Assembly: GCF_008801935.1 (NCBI RefSeq)
Contig: NZ_VZOT01000001.1
Coordinates: forward strand, 1-64,000
Source: Comamonas kerstersii
GTDB taxonomy: Bacteria; Pseudomonadota; Gammaproteobacteria; Burkholderiales; Burkholderiaceae_C
Direction of reading: 5' to 3'
DNA: 64,000 nt
A program made the position numbers and the translations under genes. Positions 8,314 through 15,810 of the stretch are shown here, piece after piece. Position 1 is the stretch's first letter; each line of letters begins with the position of its first letter. Under the pieces are notes generated by a model. That model was not told the origin of the DNA, did no database searches, and saw only the letters and a list, made by a program, of their open reading frames with translations.

Positions 8314-9504
8314 ATGTCCAACTTCCAATGGCAAGACCCTTTCCACCTGGACGAACAGCTGACCGCTGACGAACGCATGATCCGCGACGCGGCCTATGAG
8401 TACTGCCAGGGCAAGCTCATGCCCCGCGTGCAGGACATGTTCCGCCATGAAAAGACCGATGCCTCCATCTTCCGCGAGATGGGCGAGCTGGGCCTGCTGG
8501 GCCCCACCATCCCCACCGAGTACGGCGGCGCTGGCCTGAACTATGTGAGCTACGGCCTGGTGGCGCGCGAGATCGAGCGTGTGGACTCGGGCTACCGCTC
8601 CATGGCATCCGTGCAGTCTTCGCTGGTCATGGTGCCCATCAACGAATTTGGTACCGAAGCACAAAAGCAGAAATACCTGCCCAAGCTGGCAACTGGCGAA
8701 TACATCGGCTGCTTTGGCCTGACCGAGCCCGACCACGGCTCTGACCCCGGCTCCATGGCTACCCGTGCCTACAAGGTGGACGGTGGCTACAAGCTCAAGG
8801 GCAGCAAGATGTGGATCACCAACAGCCCCATCGCCGACGTGTTTGTGGTCTGGGCCAAGGAAGTGTCCGAAGGCGGCAATGTGGGCCAGATCCGCGGCTT
8901 TATCCTGGAAAAGGGCTGGAAGGGCCTGAGCGCGCCAGCGATTCACGGCAAGGTGGGCCTGCGTGCCTCGATCACCGGCGAAATCGTCATGGACGACGTG
9001 TTTGTGCCCGAAGAAAACGCCTTTCCTGAAGTGCGCGGCCTGAAGGGCCCCTTCACCTGCCTGAACAGCGCCCGCTTTGGCATTGCCTGGGGCGCCATGG
9101 GTGCGGCCGAGTTCTGCTGGCACACCGCCCGCCAGTACACACTGGACCGCAAGCAGTTTGGCCGCCCGCTGGCCGCCAACCAGCTGATCCAGAAAAAGCT
9201 GGCCGATATGCAGACCGAAATCACGCTGGGCCTGCAAGCCGCCCTGCGCGTAGGCCGCATGAAGGACGAGCACCAGAACGTGATCGAGATCACATCCCTC
9301 ATCAAGCGCAACAACTGCGGCAAGGCACTGGACGTTGCCCGCCTGGCGCGCGACATGATGGGTGGCAACGGCATCTCTGACGAATTCGGCGTGGCCCGCC
9401 ACCTGGTGAACCTGGAAGTGGTGAACACCTACGAAGGCACGCACGACGTACACGCTCTGATTCTGGGCCGTGCACAGACGGGTATTGCCGCCTTCGCGAA
9501 CTGA
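8314..9504 (+). CDS. gcdH: Glutaryl-CoA dehydrogenase
   Basis: This FAD enzyme of the acyl-CoA dehydrogenase family has 396 residues. It oxidises and decarboxylates glutaryl-CoA to crotonyl-CoA in lysine and glutarate catabolism. Diagnostic parts are [17 protein letters not shown] in the middle domain and [17 protein letters not shown] at the C-terminus, where Glu374 is the catalytic base. The C-terminal signature separates glutaryl-CoA dehydrogenases from straight-chain enzymes. ATG 8314 is selected because an AAGGAG site lies at 8302-8307 and the product starts like the family. The frame remains open upstream to 8221 but without homology. gcdG follows after a hairpin-rich 153-bp gap. Confidence 0.93.
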   Translation: MSNFQWQDPFHLDEQLTADERMIRDAAYEYCQGKLMPRVQDMFRHEKTDASIFREMGELGLLGPTIPTEYGGAGLNYVSYGLVAREIERVDSGYRSMASVQSSLVMVPINEFGTEAQKQKYLPKLATGEYIGCFGLTEPDHGSDPGSMATRAYKVDGGYKLKGSKMWITNSPIADVFVVWAKEVSEGGNVGQIRGFILEKGWKGLSAPAIHGKVGLRASITGEIVMDDVFVPEENAFPEVRGLKGPFTCLNSARFGIAWGAMGAAEFCWHTARQYTLDRKQFGRPLAANQLIQKKLADMQTEITLGLQAALRVGRMKDEHQNVIEITSLIKRNNCGKALDVARLARDMMGGNGISDEFGVARHLVNLEVVNTYEGTHDVHALILGRAQTGIAAFAN

Positions 9505-9549
9505 TTGAAGCAGTTGTCTCCTAGGGCGTATGCAGATGCGCTCTAAGTT

Positions 9550-9633
9550 AAGGAGCTGCTAGCGCTCGCTATTCAACGGTTTCAGATACAAAACTATCTG
9601 AAAACCAGATTTATCAAGCGCTGGCAGCTCCTT
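9550..9633. repeat. Nested hairpin, AGCGCT repeat family copy (gcdH-gcdG gap)
   Basis: The outer arms are AAGGAGCTGCTAGCGCT (9550-9566) and AGCGCTGGCAGCTCCTT (9617-9633), complementary at 16 of 17 positions. A second perfect 9-bp stem lies inside: TTTCAGATA (9580-9588) and TATCTGAAA (9595-9603). A T-run follows at about 9635-9640, so the copy could also act as a terminator or attenuator between gcdH and gcdG. Confidence 0.75.
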
Positions 9634-9657
9634 CTTTTTTCTGCAAAGGACAAACAC

Positions 9658-10917
9658 ATGTCACATACCGCAGGACAGCAAGGAGCACTGGCAGGCATCA
9701 AGGTGCTGGATCTGTCACGCGTGCTGGCCGGCCCATGGGCCACGCAGATGCTGGCCGATCTGGGGGCAGACGTCATCAAGGTCGAACGCCCCGAGGCTGG
9801 TGACGACACGCGCCACTGGGGCCCGCCCTTTCTGAAAGACGAACACGGCAACGACACGCGCGAGGCGAGCTACTTCACCGCCTGCAACCGCAACAAACGC
9901 AGCATCACCGTAGACATGGCCCACCCCGAAGGGCAGGCCCTGCTGCGCAAGATGGCGGCTGAAGCCGATGTGGTGGTAGAGAACTTCAAGGTCGGAGGCC
10001 TGAAGCAATACGGGCTGGACTATGACAGCCTCAAAACCCTGAACCCACGGCTGATCTACTGCTCCATCACCGGCTTTGGCCAGGAAGGCCCGTACGCCGA
10101 GCGCGCAGGCTATGACCTGATGGTGCAGGCCATGTGCGGTCTGATGAGCATCACCGGCCATGCAGACGATCAGCCCGGCGGCGGCCCGCTCAAGGTGGGC
10201 GTAGCCGTGATCGATGTCTTTACCGGCCTGTACGCCAGCAACGCCATCCTCGCCGCCATCAACGCGCGTGACAACGCACGCACCGGCACAGGCCAGGGCC
10301 AGTACATCGACATGGCCCTGCTGGACGTAGGCATGGCTGTGCTGGCCAACCAGGCCGCAGGTTTTCTGGCCACCGGCAAAGCGCCAGGGCGTGCAGGCAA
10401 TATCCACCCCAGCCTTGCGCCGTACCAGGACTTTAGGAGCAGTGACGGCAACGTATTGCTGGCCATTGGCAATGACGGGCAGTTCGCCCGCTTTTGCGCC
10501 GCTGCTGGCAAGCCCGAATGGGCGCAGGACTCCCGCTTTGCCACCAATACCGCGCGTGTGCAAAACCGCCCGGCCCTGCTTGCACTGATGGAGCCGCTGA
10601 TGCGCACCCGCACCACCGCCGAATGGATTGCCCTGCTGGAAGACAAGGCCGTGCCCTGTGGCCCCATTAACACCATTGCACAGGCTTTTGACGACCCACA
10701 GGTACAGGCACGCGGCATCCGCAAGGCGCTGCCACGCGATGCAGGCGATGGCATTGCACAGATTGCCACCGTTGCCAGCCCCATGCGCCTGTCTGCCACG
10801 CCGGTCAGCTACCGCAATGCACCACCCGCGCTGGGCCAGCACACCCAGCAAGTACTGCAGGAACTGGGCCTGAGCTCAGAAGAAATTACCGCTCTGCAAA
10901 GCGCCAAGGTGGTCTGA
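9658..10917 (+). CDS. gcdG: Class III CoA-transferase, probable succinyl-CoA:glutarate CoA-transferase
   Basis: The 419-residue protein belongs to the CaiB/BaiF (formyl-CoA transferase) family. The N-terminal hallmark is LAGIKVLDLSRVLAGPWATQ. The probable catalytic Asp is D153 in AGYDLMVQAMCGL, which forms the enzyme-CoA anhydride in this family. The VGVAVIDVFTGLYA segment follows. Its place next to gcdH and the LysR gene points to activation of glutarate with succinyl-CoA. The specificity is inferred from context; close paralogues act on other dicarboxylates. A strong terminator follows at 10980-11002. Confidence 0.88.
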   Translation: MSHTAGQQGALAGIKVLDLSRVLAGPWATQMLADLGADVIKVERPEAGDDTRHWGPPFLKDEHGNDTREASYFTACNRNKRSITVDMAHPEGQALLRKMAAEADVVVENFKVGGLKQYGLDYDSLKTLNPRLIYCSITGFGQEGPYAERAGYDLMVQAMCGLMSITGHADDQPGGGPLKVGVAVIDVFTGLYASNAILAAINARDNARTGTGQGQYIDMALLDVGMAVLANQAAGFLATGKAPGRAGNIHPSLAPYQDFRSSDGNVLLAIGNDGQFARFCAAAGKPEWAQDSRFATNTARVQNRPALLALMEPLMRTRTTAEWIALLEDKAVPCGPINTIAQAFDDPQVQARGIRKALPRDAGDGIAQIATVASPMRLSATPVSYRNAPPALGQHTQQVLQELGLSSEEITALQSAKVV

Positions 10918-10922
10918 AGCTT

Positions 10923-10959
10923 GCACAGGTGATGGCGCACCAGCAGCCATCACCTGTGC
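10923..10959. repeat. Perfect 13-bp inverted repeat after gcdG
   Basis: GCACAGGTGATGG (10923-10935) and CCATCACCTGTGC (10947-10959) pair perfectly around an 11-nt loop, five bases after the gcdG stop. No T-run follows directly. It may stabilise the mRNA 3' end ahead of the separate terminator at 10980. Confidence 0.6.
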
Positions 10960-10979
10960 CGCCTGCTTTCACATCCCAT

Positions 10980-11002
10980 GCCTGCACCTGGCAGGCTTTT
11001 TT
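10980..11002 (+). terminator. Rho-independent terminator after gcdG
   Basis: The stem GCCTGC-ACCTG-GCAGGC is followed immediately by six T. It closes the gcdH-gcdG transcript before the next receptor gene. Confidence 0.8.
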
Positions 11003-11127
11003 ACGTCTATACAAATACAAAAATGCAATCAGGAATTACCCTTTAATCAGGGTTTTCATGGAATACGTCTGTGCATGCCATCTCTAGGATGAGCCGGTCT
11101 TACATACATAACCAAGGAGACTTGCAC

Positions 11128-12093
11128 ATGATGCGTCGCACGCTTTTGGCCCTGGCCGCACTCGCTACCGTAGGTGTGGTTCACGCCCAGTCCAACTATC
11201 CCAGCAAACCTATCAAGCTGCTGGTGCCCTTTGCCGCTGGCGGCACTACCGACCTGATTGCCCGCGTCATTGCCGACCCACTGGGTCGCGAACTGGGCCA
11301 GCCCGTCATCGTAGAAAACAAGGGCGGTGGCGGCGGTGCGATTGGGGCGGCAGAAACCGCACGCGCTACGGCCGATGGCTATCACCTGGGCATTGCCACC
11401 GTGTCCACCACAGCCACCAACCCCGCCATCAACCCCAAGATCCCCTACAACGTGTTCACGGACTTCACCCCCATCGTGAACATTGCAGCCACACCCAACA
11501 TCATTGCCGCCAACCCCAAGTTTCCGGGGCAGGACTACCAGTCCTTCCTGAAGGAAATCAAGACCAACCCCGGCAAGTACTCGTTTGGCTCGCCCGGCAC
11601 CGGCTCCATCGGCCATCTGATGATGGAAATGTTCATGCTGGCTACTGACACCCAGATGCAGCACGTGCCCTACCGTGGTTCCGGCCCCGCACTGAACGAC
11701 GCCGTTGCGGGCCAGATTCCGCTGCTGTTTGACAACTTCCCCTCCACCCTGCCCTTTATCCAGACCAATCGTCTGACCCCCCTGGTCGTGGCTGCCCCCC
11801 AGCGCCTGGCCGTGCTGCCCGATGTGCCCACGCTGGCTGAAGTCGGCGCCCCCGGCGTCAACCGCATGGCCTACTACGGCATCATCGGCCCCAAGAACCT
11901 ACCCAAAGATGTGGTGGACAAGATCAATGCCGCCGTCCACAAGGTGCTGCAGAACCCCGGCGTGCGCAAGCGTATTGAAGACACCGGCTCTCTGATCGTG
12001 GCCGATACGCCCGAAAAATTTGCCGAAGAAATCAAGGCCGAATACACCGCCTACAAGGAAGTGGTGGACAAGCAGAAGCTAACCATGGATTGA
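11128..12093 (+). CDS. Bug/TctC-family periplasmic substrate-binding receptor
   Basis: This 321-residue TTT-family receptor has a signal peptide over residues 1-20 with a VHA-Q cleavage site. The mature protein carries the family patterns YPSKPIKLLVPFAAGGTTDL, ENKGGGGGAIGA and VPYRGSGPALNDAVAG, the last lining the carboxylate-binding cleft. ATG 11128 is preferred because AAGGAG lies at 11114-11119, eight bases before it. The frame is open to 11071 but the extra residues would precede the signal sequence. No transporter membrane gene lies nearby. Its ligand is unknown, though glutarate or propionate-related carboxylates are possible from context. Confidence 0.88.
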   Translation: MMRRTLLALAALATVGVVHAQSNYPSKPIKLLVPFAAGGTTDLIARVIADPLGRELGQPVIVENKGGGGGAIGAAETARATADGYHLGIATVSTTATNPAINPKIPYNVFTDFTPIVNIAATPNIIAANPKFPGQDYQSFLKEIKTNPGKYSFGSPGTGSIGHLMMEMFMLATDTQMQHVPYRGSGPALNDAVAGQIPLLFDNFPSTLPFIQTNRLTPLVVAAPQRLAVLPDVPTLAEVGAPGVNRMAYYGIIGPKNLPKDVVDKINAAVHKVLQNPGVRKRIEDTGSLIVADTPEKFAEEIKAEYTAYKEVVDKQKLTMD

Positions 12094-12234
12094 TGACAAT
12101 TTAAGGTTGCCGCAGCTGCGGGCTGCGGTTGTTTGCCATGCGCACAGGCGCTGCCGTCATGCGAAGCGGCATTCAGGGGCGCTTGCGCCGCACTGACCAT
12201 CCATCCCCAGGCCTGCAGCGCAGGGCCCCAGGCT

Positions 12235-13725
12235 TTATGTCGACACACCCTGACCCGACGGGCAGGCAGAAACATAGGGAATCAAGCCGCTTTCGTTCTC
12301 GCTGACTTGCAAGGGCTTTCCGATATGAGGGAAAGCGCGCTGGGGGCATGCAGGACGCTCGCACACCTTGCAGCCCATGCCGATGGGTGTAGCCGCATCT
12401 GCGCGCCTCAAGTCCAGACCTTTGGCATAAATCAGGCGATGGGCATGGCGCACATCGCATCCCAGTCCGATGGAAAAAGTCTTCTTGGGCGCCCCCCACC
12501 TTTTACCCGGTGTCGTGACTGTGCGCGCAATCCAGAAATACATGCGTCCATCGGGCATGCTGGCCAGCTGGGGCACAACCTCCCCCGGTCGCTGAAAAGC
12601 TTCATACACCACCCACAAGGGGCAGGTTCCGCCTGTCTTGGAAAAGTGAAAATGAGTGGCCGACTGCCGTTTGCTGATATTGCCCGCCCGATCGACACGT
12701 ACAAAGAAAAACGGCACGCCTGGCGCTTCAGGACGCTGCAAGGTAGAAAGTCTGTGGCACACCGTCTCAAAGCCCACATCAAACTGTCGCGCGAGCACAT
12801 CCACGTCGTACTGCACCCGCTCGGCCGCCGCCAAAAACCTCCGGTAAGGCAAGAGAAAGGCCCCCGCCACATAGTTCGCCAGCCCGATGCGCGCCAGGCG
12901 CTGGGTCGCAACATCTTGCCAATCTGCGGCCTGCAACTCCTGCTCGATATGCTGCTCGAACTCCAGCAACGCCAGCTGGGTTGCCATATGAAAAGCCTGC
13001 TGGCCTGGCCGCAGGTGCTGCGCAATGTAAAGCACCCGCGTCTTTGCCTCGAAATAGCGGTAGCTCAATTCCTCCTTATCCCGGGCAGCATCCATCGGTA
13101 CGACTCGAAGCGCATGGCTGGCTTGCAAACGCTGCTTCAGCCACTCCACCACATTGCCCCCATGTTCGCGCGCCTGTGCGGCCAGGCTTTCGGCAGCGCA
13201 GTCCAGGGCATCAAAGTAGTTGCGCCTGGCAAAGAAAAATTCTCGCACCGCCTCGTACGGCATTTGCGGCGGCACAGCGGCAAGGGCCCTGCCGCTGGTT
13301 TTGGCTACGTCTGACAAGGGCACGCTTTCACCATTGGCATGCGCGGCCAGCAGCTCTATCTGTTCGGTGCTTGCCACATAGCGCTGGTGCAAAGCCAGCA
13401 TGGCCTTTGCCACATGCGGCAGCTTGCTCGTAATGGCACGCAGCTCGGCCATGGGAACTGCGGCCAATTCAGGGGGCAATACAGACAGCGCATCTTTCAG
13501 CTGTGTCAGAACACGCGCTTCTTCATCTTCGGAGAACAGTTGAATGTCAACACCCAGAACCTTGTTGATCTTAAGCAGCACAGGAACCGTCAAAGGCCGC
13601 TGGTCCTGCTCGATCTGATTGAGGTAGCTGCTCGACAAATCCAGGGCTTTGGCCAGCGCTGCCTGAGTCAGCCCACGCTCTTGCCGCAGGCTGCGCAAAC
13701 GCACCCCCATGAAGATTTTGCTCAT
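12235..13725 (-). CDS. XRE-family short-chain acyl-CoA regulator (RamB / mycobacterial PrpR type)
   Basis: The 496-residue protein has three parts: an XRE helix-turn-helix (about 8-62), a central IrrE/DUF955-like region, and a C-terminal DUF2083 domain. The C-terminus has a cysteine cluster at C452, C455 and C460 (CKVCERPACPQRAFP). In Mycobacterium tuberculosis PrpR this domain binds short-chain acyl-CoA and an iron-sulfur cluster. The actinobacterial homologues RamB and PrpR control prp and glyoxylate genes. Here the gene is divergent from the 2-methylcitrate operon, so it is its likely regulator. MSKIF at 13725 is chosen as start because the helix-turn-helix begins there and GGAGAG lies upstream. 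A longer frame from 13791 runs into the repeated TTCGCAA operator and is unlikely. Confidence 0.85.
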   Translation of the reverse strand: MSKIFMGVRLRSLRQERGLTQAALAKALDLSSSYLNQIEQDQRPLTVPVLLKINKVLGVDIQLFSEDEEARVLTQLKDALSVLPPELAAVPMAELRAITSKLPHVAKAMLALHQRYVASTEQIELLAAHANGESVPLSDVAKTSGRALAAVPPQMPYEAVREFFFARRNYFDALDCAAESLAAQAREHGGNVVEWLKQRLQASHALRVVPMDAARDKEELSYRYFEAKTRVLYIAQHLRPGQQAFHMATQLALLEFEQHIEQELQAADWQDVATQRLARIGLANYVAGAFLLPYRRFLAAAERVQYDVDVLARQFDVGFETVCHRLSTLQRPEAPGVPFFFVRVDRAGNISKRQSATHFHFSKTGGTCPLWVVYEAFQRPGEVVPQLASMPDGRMYFWIARTVTTPGKRWGAPKKTFSIGLGCDVRHAHRLIYAKGLDLRRADAATPIGMGCKVCERPACPQRAFPHIGKPLQVSENESGLIPYVSACPSGQGVST

Positions 13726-13757
13726 CCGCTTGCTCTCCGCACATTCCGTCTGAAAAA

Positions 13758-13866
13758 TTCGCAACCTCCGAAGCATTCGCAATATTCGCAAAAACTGCGT
13801 TTCTCATTCGCAATCTATTGCCAATTCAGCACTTTTATCGCTTTCTTCATTTGCGTACATTGCAAA
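13758..13866. promoter_or_regulatory. Cluster of TTCGCAA repeats, candidate operator of the prp locus
   Basis: The divergent promoter region contains four copies of TTCGCAA at 13758-13764, 13776-13782, 13785-13791 and 13807-13813, plus a related TTGCAAA at 13860-13866. The second and third copies are nine bases apart and the others are wider spaced. RamB/PrpR-type regulators recognise TTTGCAAA-like sites, so these fit binding by the adjacent regulator. Confidence 0.6.
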
Positions 13867-13868
13867 TT

Positions 13869-14267
13869 ATGGCACTGGATCAACACACCATAGAACTGCG
13901 AGAGCTTGTTCTGCCCTCACTGGCCAACCATCACGGAAGCTTGTTTGCGGGCCATAGTTTGCAACTCATGAGCAAAGCTGCTTTTCTGTCGGCACGCAGC
14001 TATGCACAACGTGAGGTTGTCATGGCAGGCATCCGCCAGGTGCATTTTCTGGCACCAACGCCGATTGGCCGTGAACTGCTCTTACGGGCCTCGGTCCATC
14101 GAGTCGGCCGCAGTTCCATGAGTGTGGCCGTTACCGGATGGGCACAGGCACCTGACTTCGGGACACAGGAAGTCCTGCAGGGAGTGTTTGAGATGGTGGC
14201 CATTGACGCGGGGGGCCAGCCCGTCGCACTACACCACCAAGGCATTCACAAGGAGAGCACACCATGA
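13869..14267 (+). CDS. Hotdog-fold acyl-CoA thioesterase-like protein in the prp operon
   Basis: The 132-residue protein resembles YciA/ACOT hotdog thioesterases. N20, G23 and the FAG (26-28) of the NxxGxxFxG signature are kept. The position normally held by the catalytic Asp is Ser35 in LQLMSKAAF, so ordinary hydrolysis may be weak or lost. Later segments [18 protein letters not shown] and SSMSVAV fit the second and third strands. ATG 13869 is chosen because the extra 17 codons upstream overlap the operator repeats. The stop overlaps the prpC start (ATGA at 14264-14267), so it is coupled to 2-methylcitrate synthase and may act on or bind propionyl-CoA or methylcitryl-CoA. That role is inference. 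Confidence 0.75.
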   Translation: MALDQHTIELRELVLPSLANHHGSLFAGHSLQLMSKAAFLSARSYAQREVVMAGIRQVHFLAPTPIGRELLLRASVHRVGRSSMSVAVTGWAQAPDFGTQEVLQGVFEMVAIDAGGQPVALHHQGIHKESTP

Positions 14268-15412
14268 CGCACATTGCAGCCCCGAAAGCCAAGAAATCCG
14301 TCGCGCTTTCAGGCATCACAGCAGGCAATACGGCTTTATGCACCGTGGGCCAGACCGGCAACGATCTGCACTACCGCGGCTATGACATTCTGGACATTGC
14401 CGAAGTGTGCGAGTTTGAAGAAATTGCGTTTTTGCTGGTGCATGGCAAGCTGCCCACGCATGCAGAGCTCAAAGCCTACAAGGCCAAGCTCAAGGCCCTG
14501 CGCGGTTTGCCTGTCAGCGTCAAGCTGGCCTTGGAGCGCCTGCCTGCCGCAAGCCACCCCATGGACGTGATGCGCACAGGCGTTTCTGCCCTGGGATGTG
14601 CCCTGCCCGAAAAGCATGACCACAACATTCCAGGCGCCCGCGACATTGCTGATCGCCTGTTGGCCAGCCTGGGCAGCATGCTGCTGTACTGGTACCACTT
14701 CAGCAATTCAGGCCGCAGAATCGAGGTGGAAACTGATGACGACTCCATCGGCGGCCACTTTCTGCACCTGCTGCATGGCAGCCAGCCCTCGCCAAGCTGG
14801 GTGCGTGCCATGCACACCTCGCTGAATCTGTATGCCGAGCACGAGTTCAATGCATCAACCTTCACGGCTCGCGTGATCGCAGGCACGGGCAGCGACATGT
14901 ATTCGGCCATCACCGGAGCGATTGGTGCGCTGCGCGGTCCCAAACATGGCGGGGCCAACGAGGTCGCCTTCGAAATTCAGAAGCGCTATGCCAGCCCAGA
15001 CGAAGCGGAAGCAGACATTCGCCGCCGCTTGGAGGCCAAGGAGGTCATCATCGGATTTGGGCACCCGGTCTACACCGTCAGCGATCCGCGCAATGTGGTC
15101 ATCAAAGGGGTGGCCAGAAAACTCGCGGACGAAGCAAACAACACTAAGATGTATGACATCGCACAGCGGCTGGAAGCCGTGATGTGGGAAGTCAAACGCA
15201 TGTTCCCCAACCTTGATTGGTTCAGTGCCGTCAGCTATCACATGATGGGCATACCCACCGCCATGTTCACCCCGTTGTTTGTGATTGCACGCACCAGCGG
15301 CTGGTCGGCCCACATCATTGAGCAGCGCCAGGACAACAGGATCATCCGCCCAGGTGCCAACTATGTGGGGCCCGATCCCCTGGACTTCGTGCCCATTGAA
15401 GCACGACAGTAA
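14264..15412 (+). CDS. prpC: 2-methylcitrate synthase
   Basis: The 382-residue member of the citrate synthase family condenses propionyl-CoA with oxaloacetate. The N-terminal part [20 protein letters not shown] and the short length are typical of PrpC rather than the longer GltA. Active-site histidines are in the expected motifs: AEHEFNAS (H193), GPKHGGAN (H228) and GFGHPVY (H267). It is the first catalytic gene of the locus and overlaps the upstream thioesterase by four bases. A 398-bp gap with a decayed regulator remnant separates it from acnD, whereas in many proteobacteria prpC and acnD are nearly adjacent. Confidence 0.93.
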   Translation: MTHIAAPKAKKSVALSGITAGNTALCTVGQTGNDLHYRGYDILDIAEVCEFEEIAFLLVHGKLPTHAELKAYKAKLKALRGLPVSVKLALERLPAASHPMDVMRTGVSALGCALPEKHDHNIPGARDIADRLLASLGSMLLYWYHFSNSGRRIEVETDDDSIGGHFLHLLHGSQPSPSWVRAMHTSLNLYAEHEFNASTFTARVIAGTGSDMYSAITGAIGALRGPKHGGANEVAFEIQKRYASPDEAEADIRRRLEAKEVIIGFGHPVYTVSDPRNVVIKGVARKLADEANNTKMYDIAQRLEAVMWEVKRMFPNLDWFSAVSYHMMGIPTAMFTPLFVIARTSGWSAHIIEQRQDNRIIRPGANYVGPDPLDFVPIEARQ

Positions 15413-15483
15413 ACGCTGCCACGCCCATGCAAGCCCGGTCTTTGAGCGTTGTCATCCGCAGCCCGCTACGTGCATGCATGCTC

Positions 15484-15640
15484 ATCAATCACCGCCGGCC
15501 GCTAGGCACCGCCGTCGACGATGGCGTGATCGTCCAGAAATTCGACCCTGGTCGCACACCTGTGCGCCAAGCGCTGAAGGAACTGCGCCAAGAGCGTCTG
15601 CCGTGCGCCCTGCCACGGCCAGGCATGGGGGTCGCCTGCT
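15484..15640 (+). pseudogene. Decayed GntR-type regulator fragment
   Basis: A short stretch in the gap between prpC and acnD translates to a recognisable GntR DNA-binding pattern. RPLGTAVDDG (from about 15490) resembles the first helix of FCD-type GntR proteins. PGRTPVRQALKELRQERL with PRPGMGV (15547-15636) resembles the SRTPVREAL recognition helix and wing. The region between the two is much shorter than in a real protein, and the effector domain is missing. A continuing open frame to 15798 has no likeness. It looks like a deletion remnant of the GntR regulator that many betaproteobacteria have at this locus. Confidence 0.45.
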
Positions 15641-15810
15641 GCAGTCCCGGGCACATTGCACAGGCCCGGTCCGCCTGCCGCCTGCCGCCTGCCCATGCAG
15701 CATCTGGCGCATCCCAAGCTGGCTCCTTGCGCCTGCACGCCATGGTGCGACCGCATATGGCGCCGGGTTCTCGACCCAAGCCCGCCCCCCCTGAATAACA
15801 CCCCAAGACC

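Noticed and set aside
12094-12130. GCCGCAG/CTGCGGT partial stem after the second Bug gene as terminator
   Set aside because: The stem is short and the following T-run is interrupted, so it is too weak to call.
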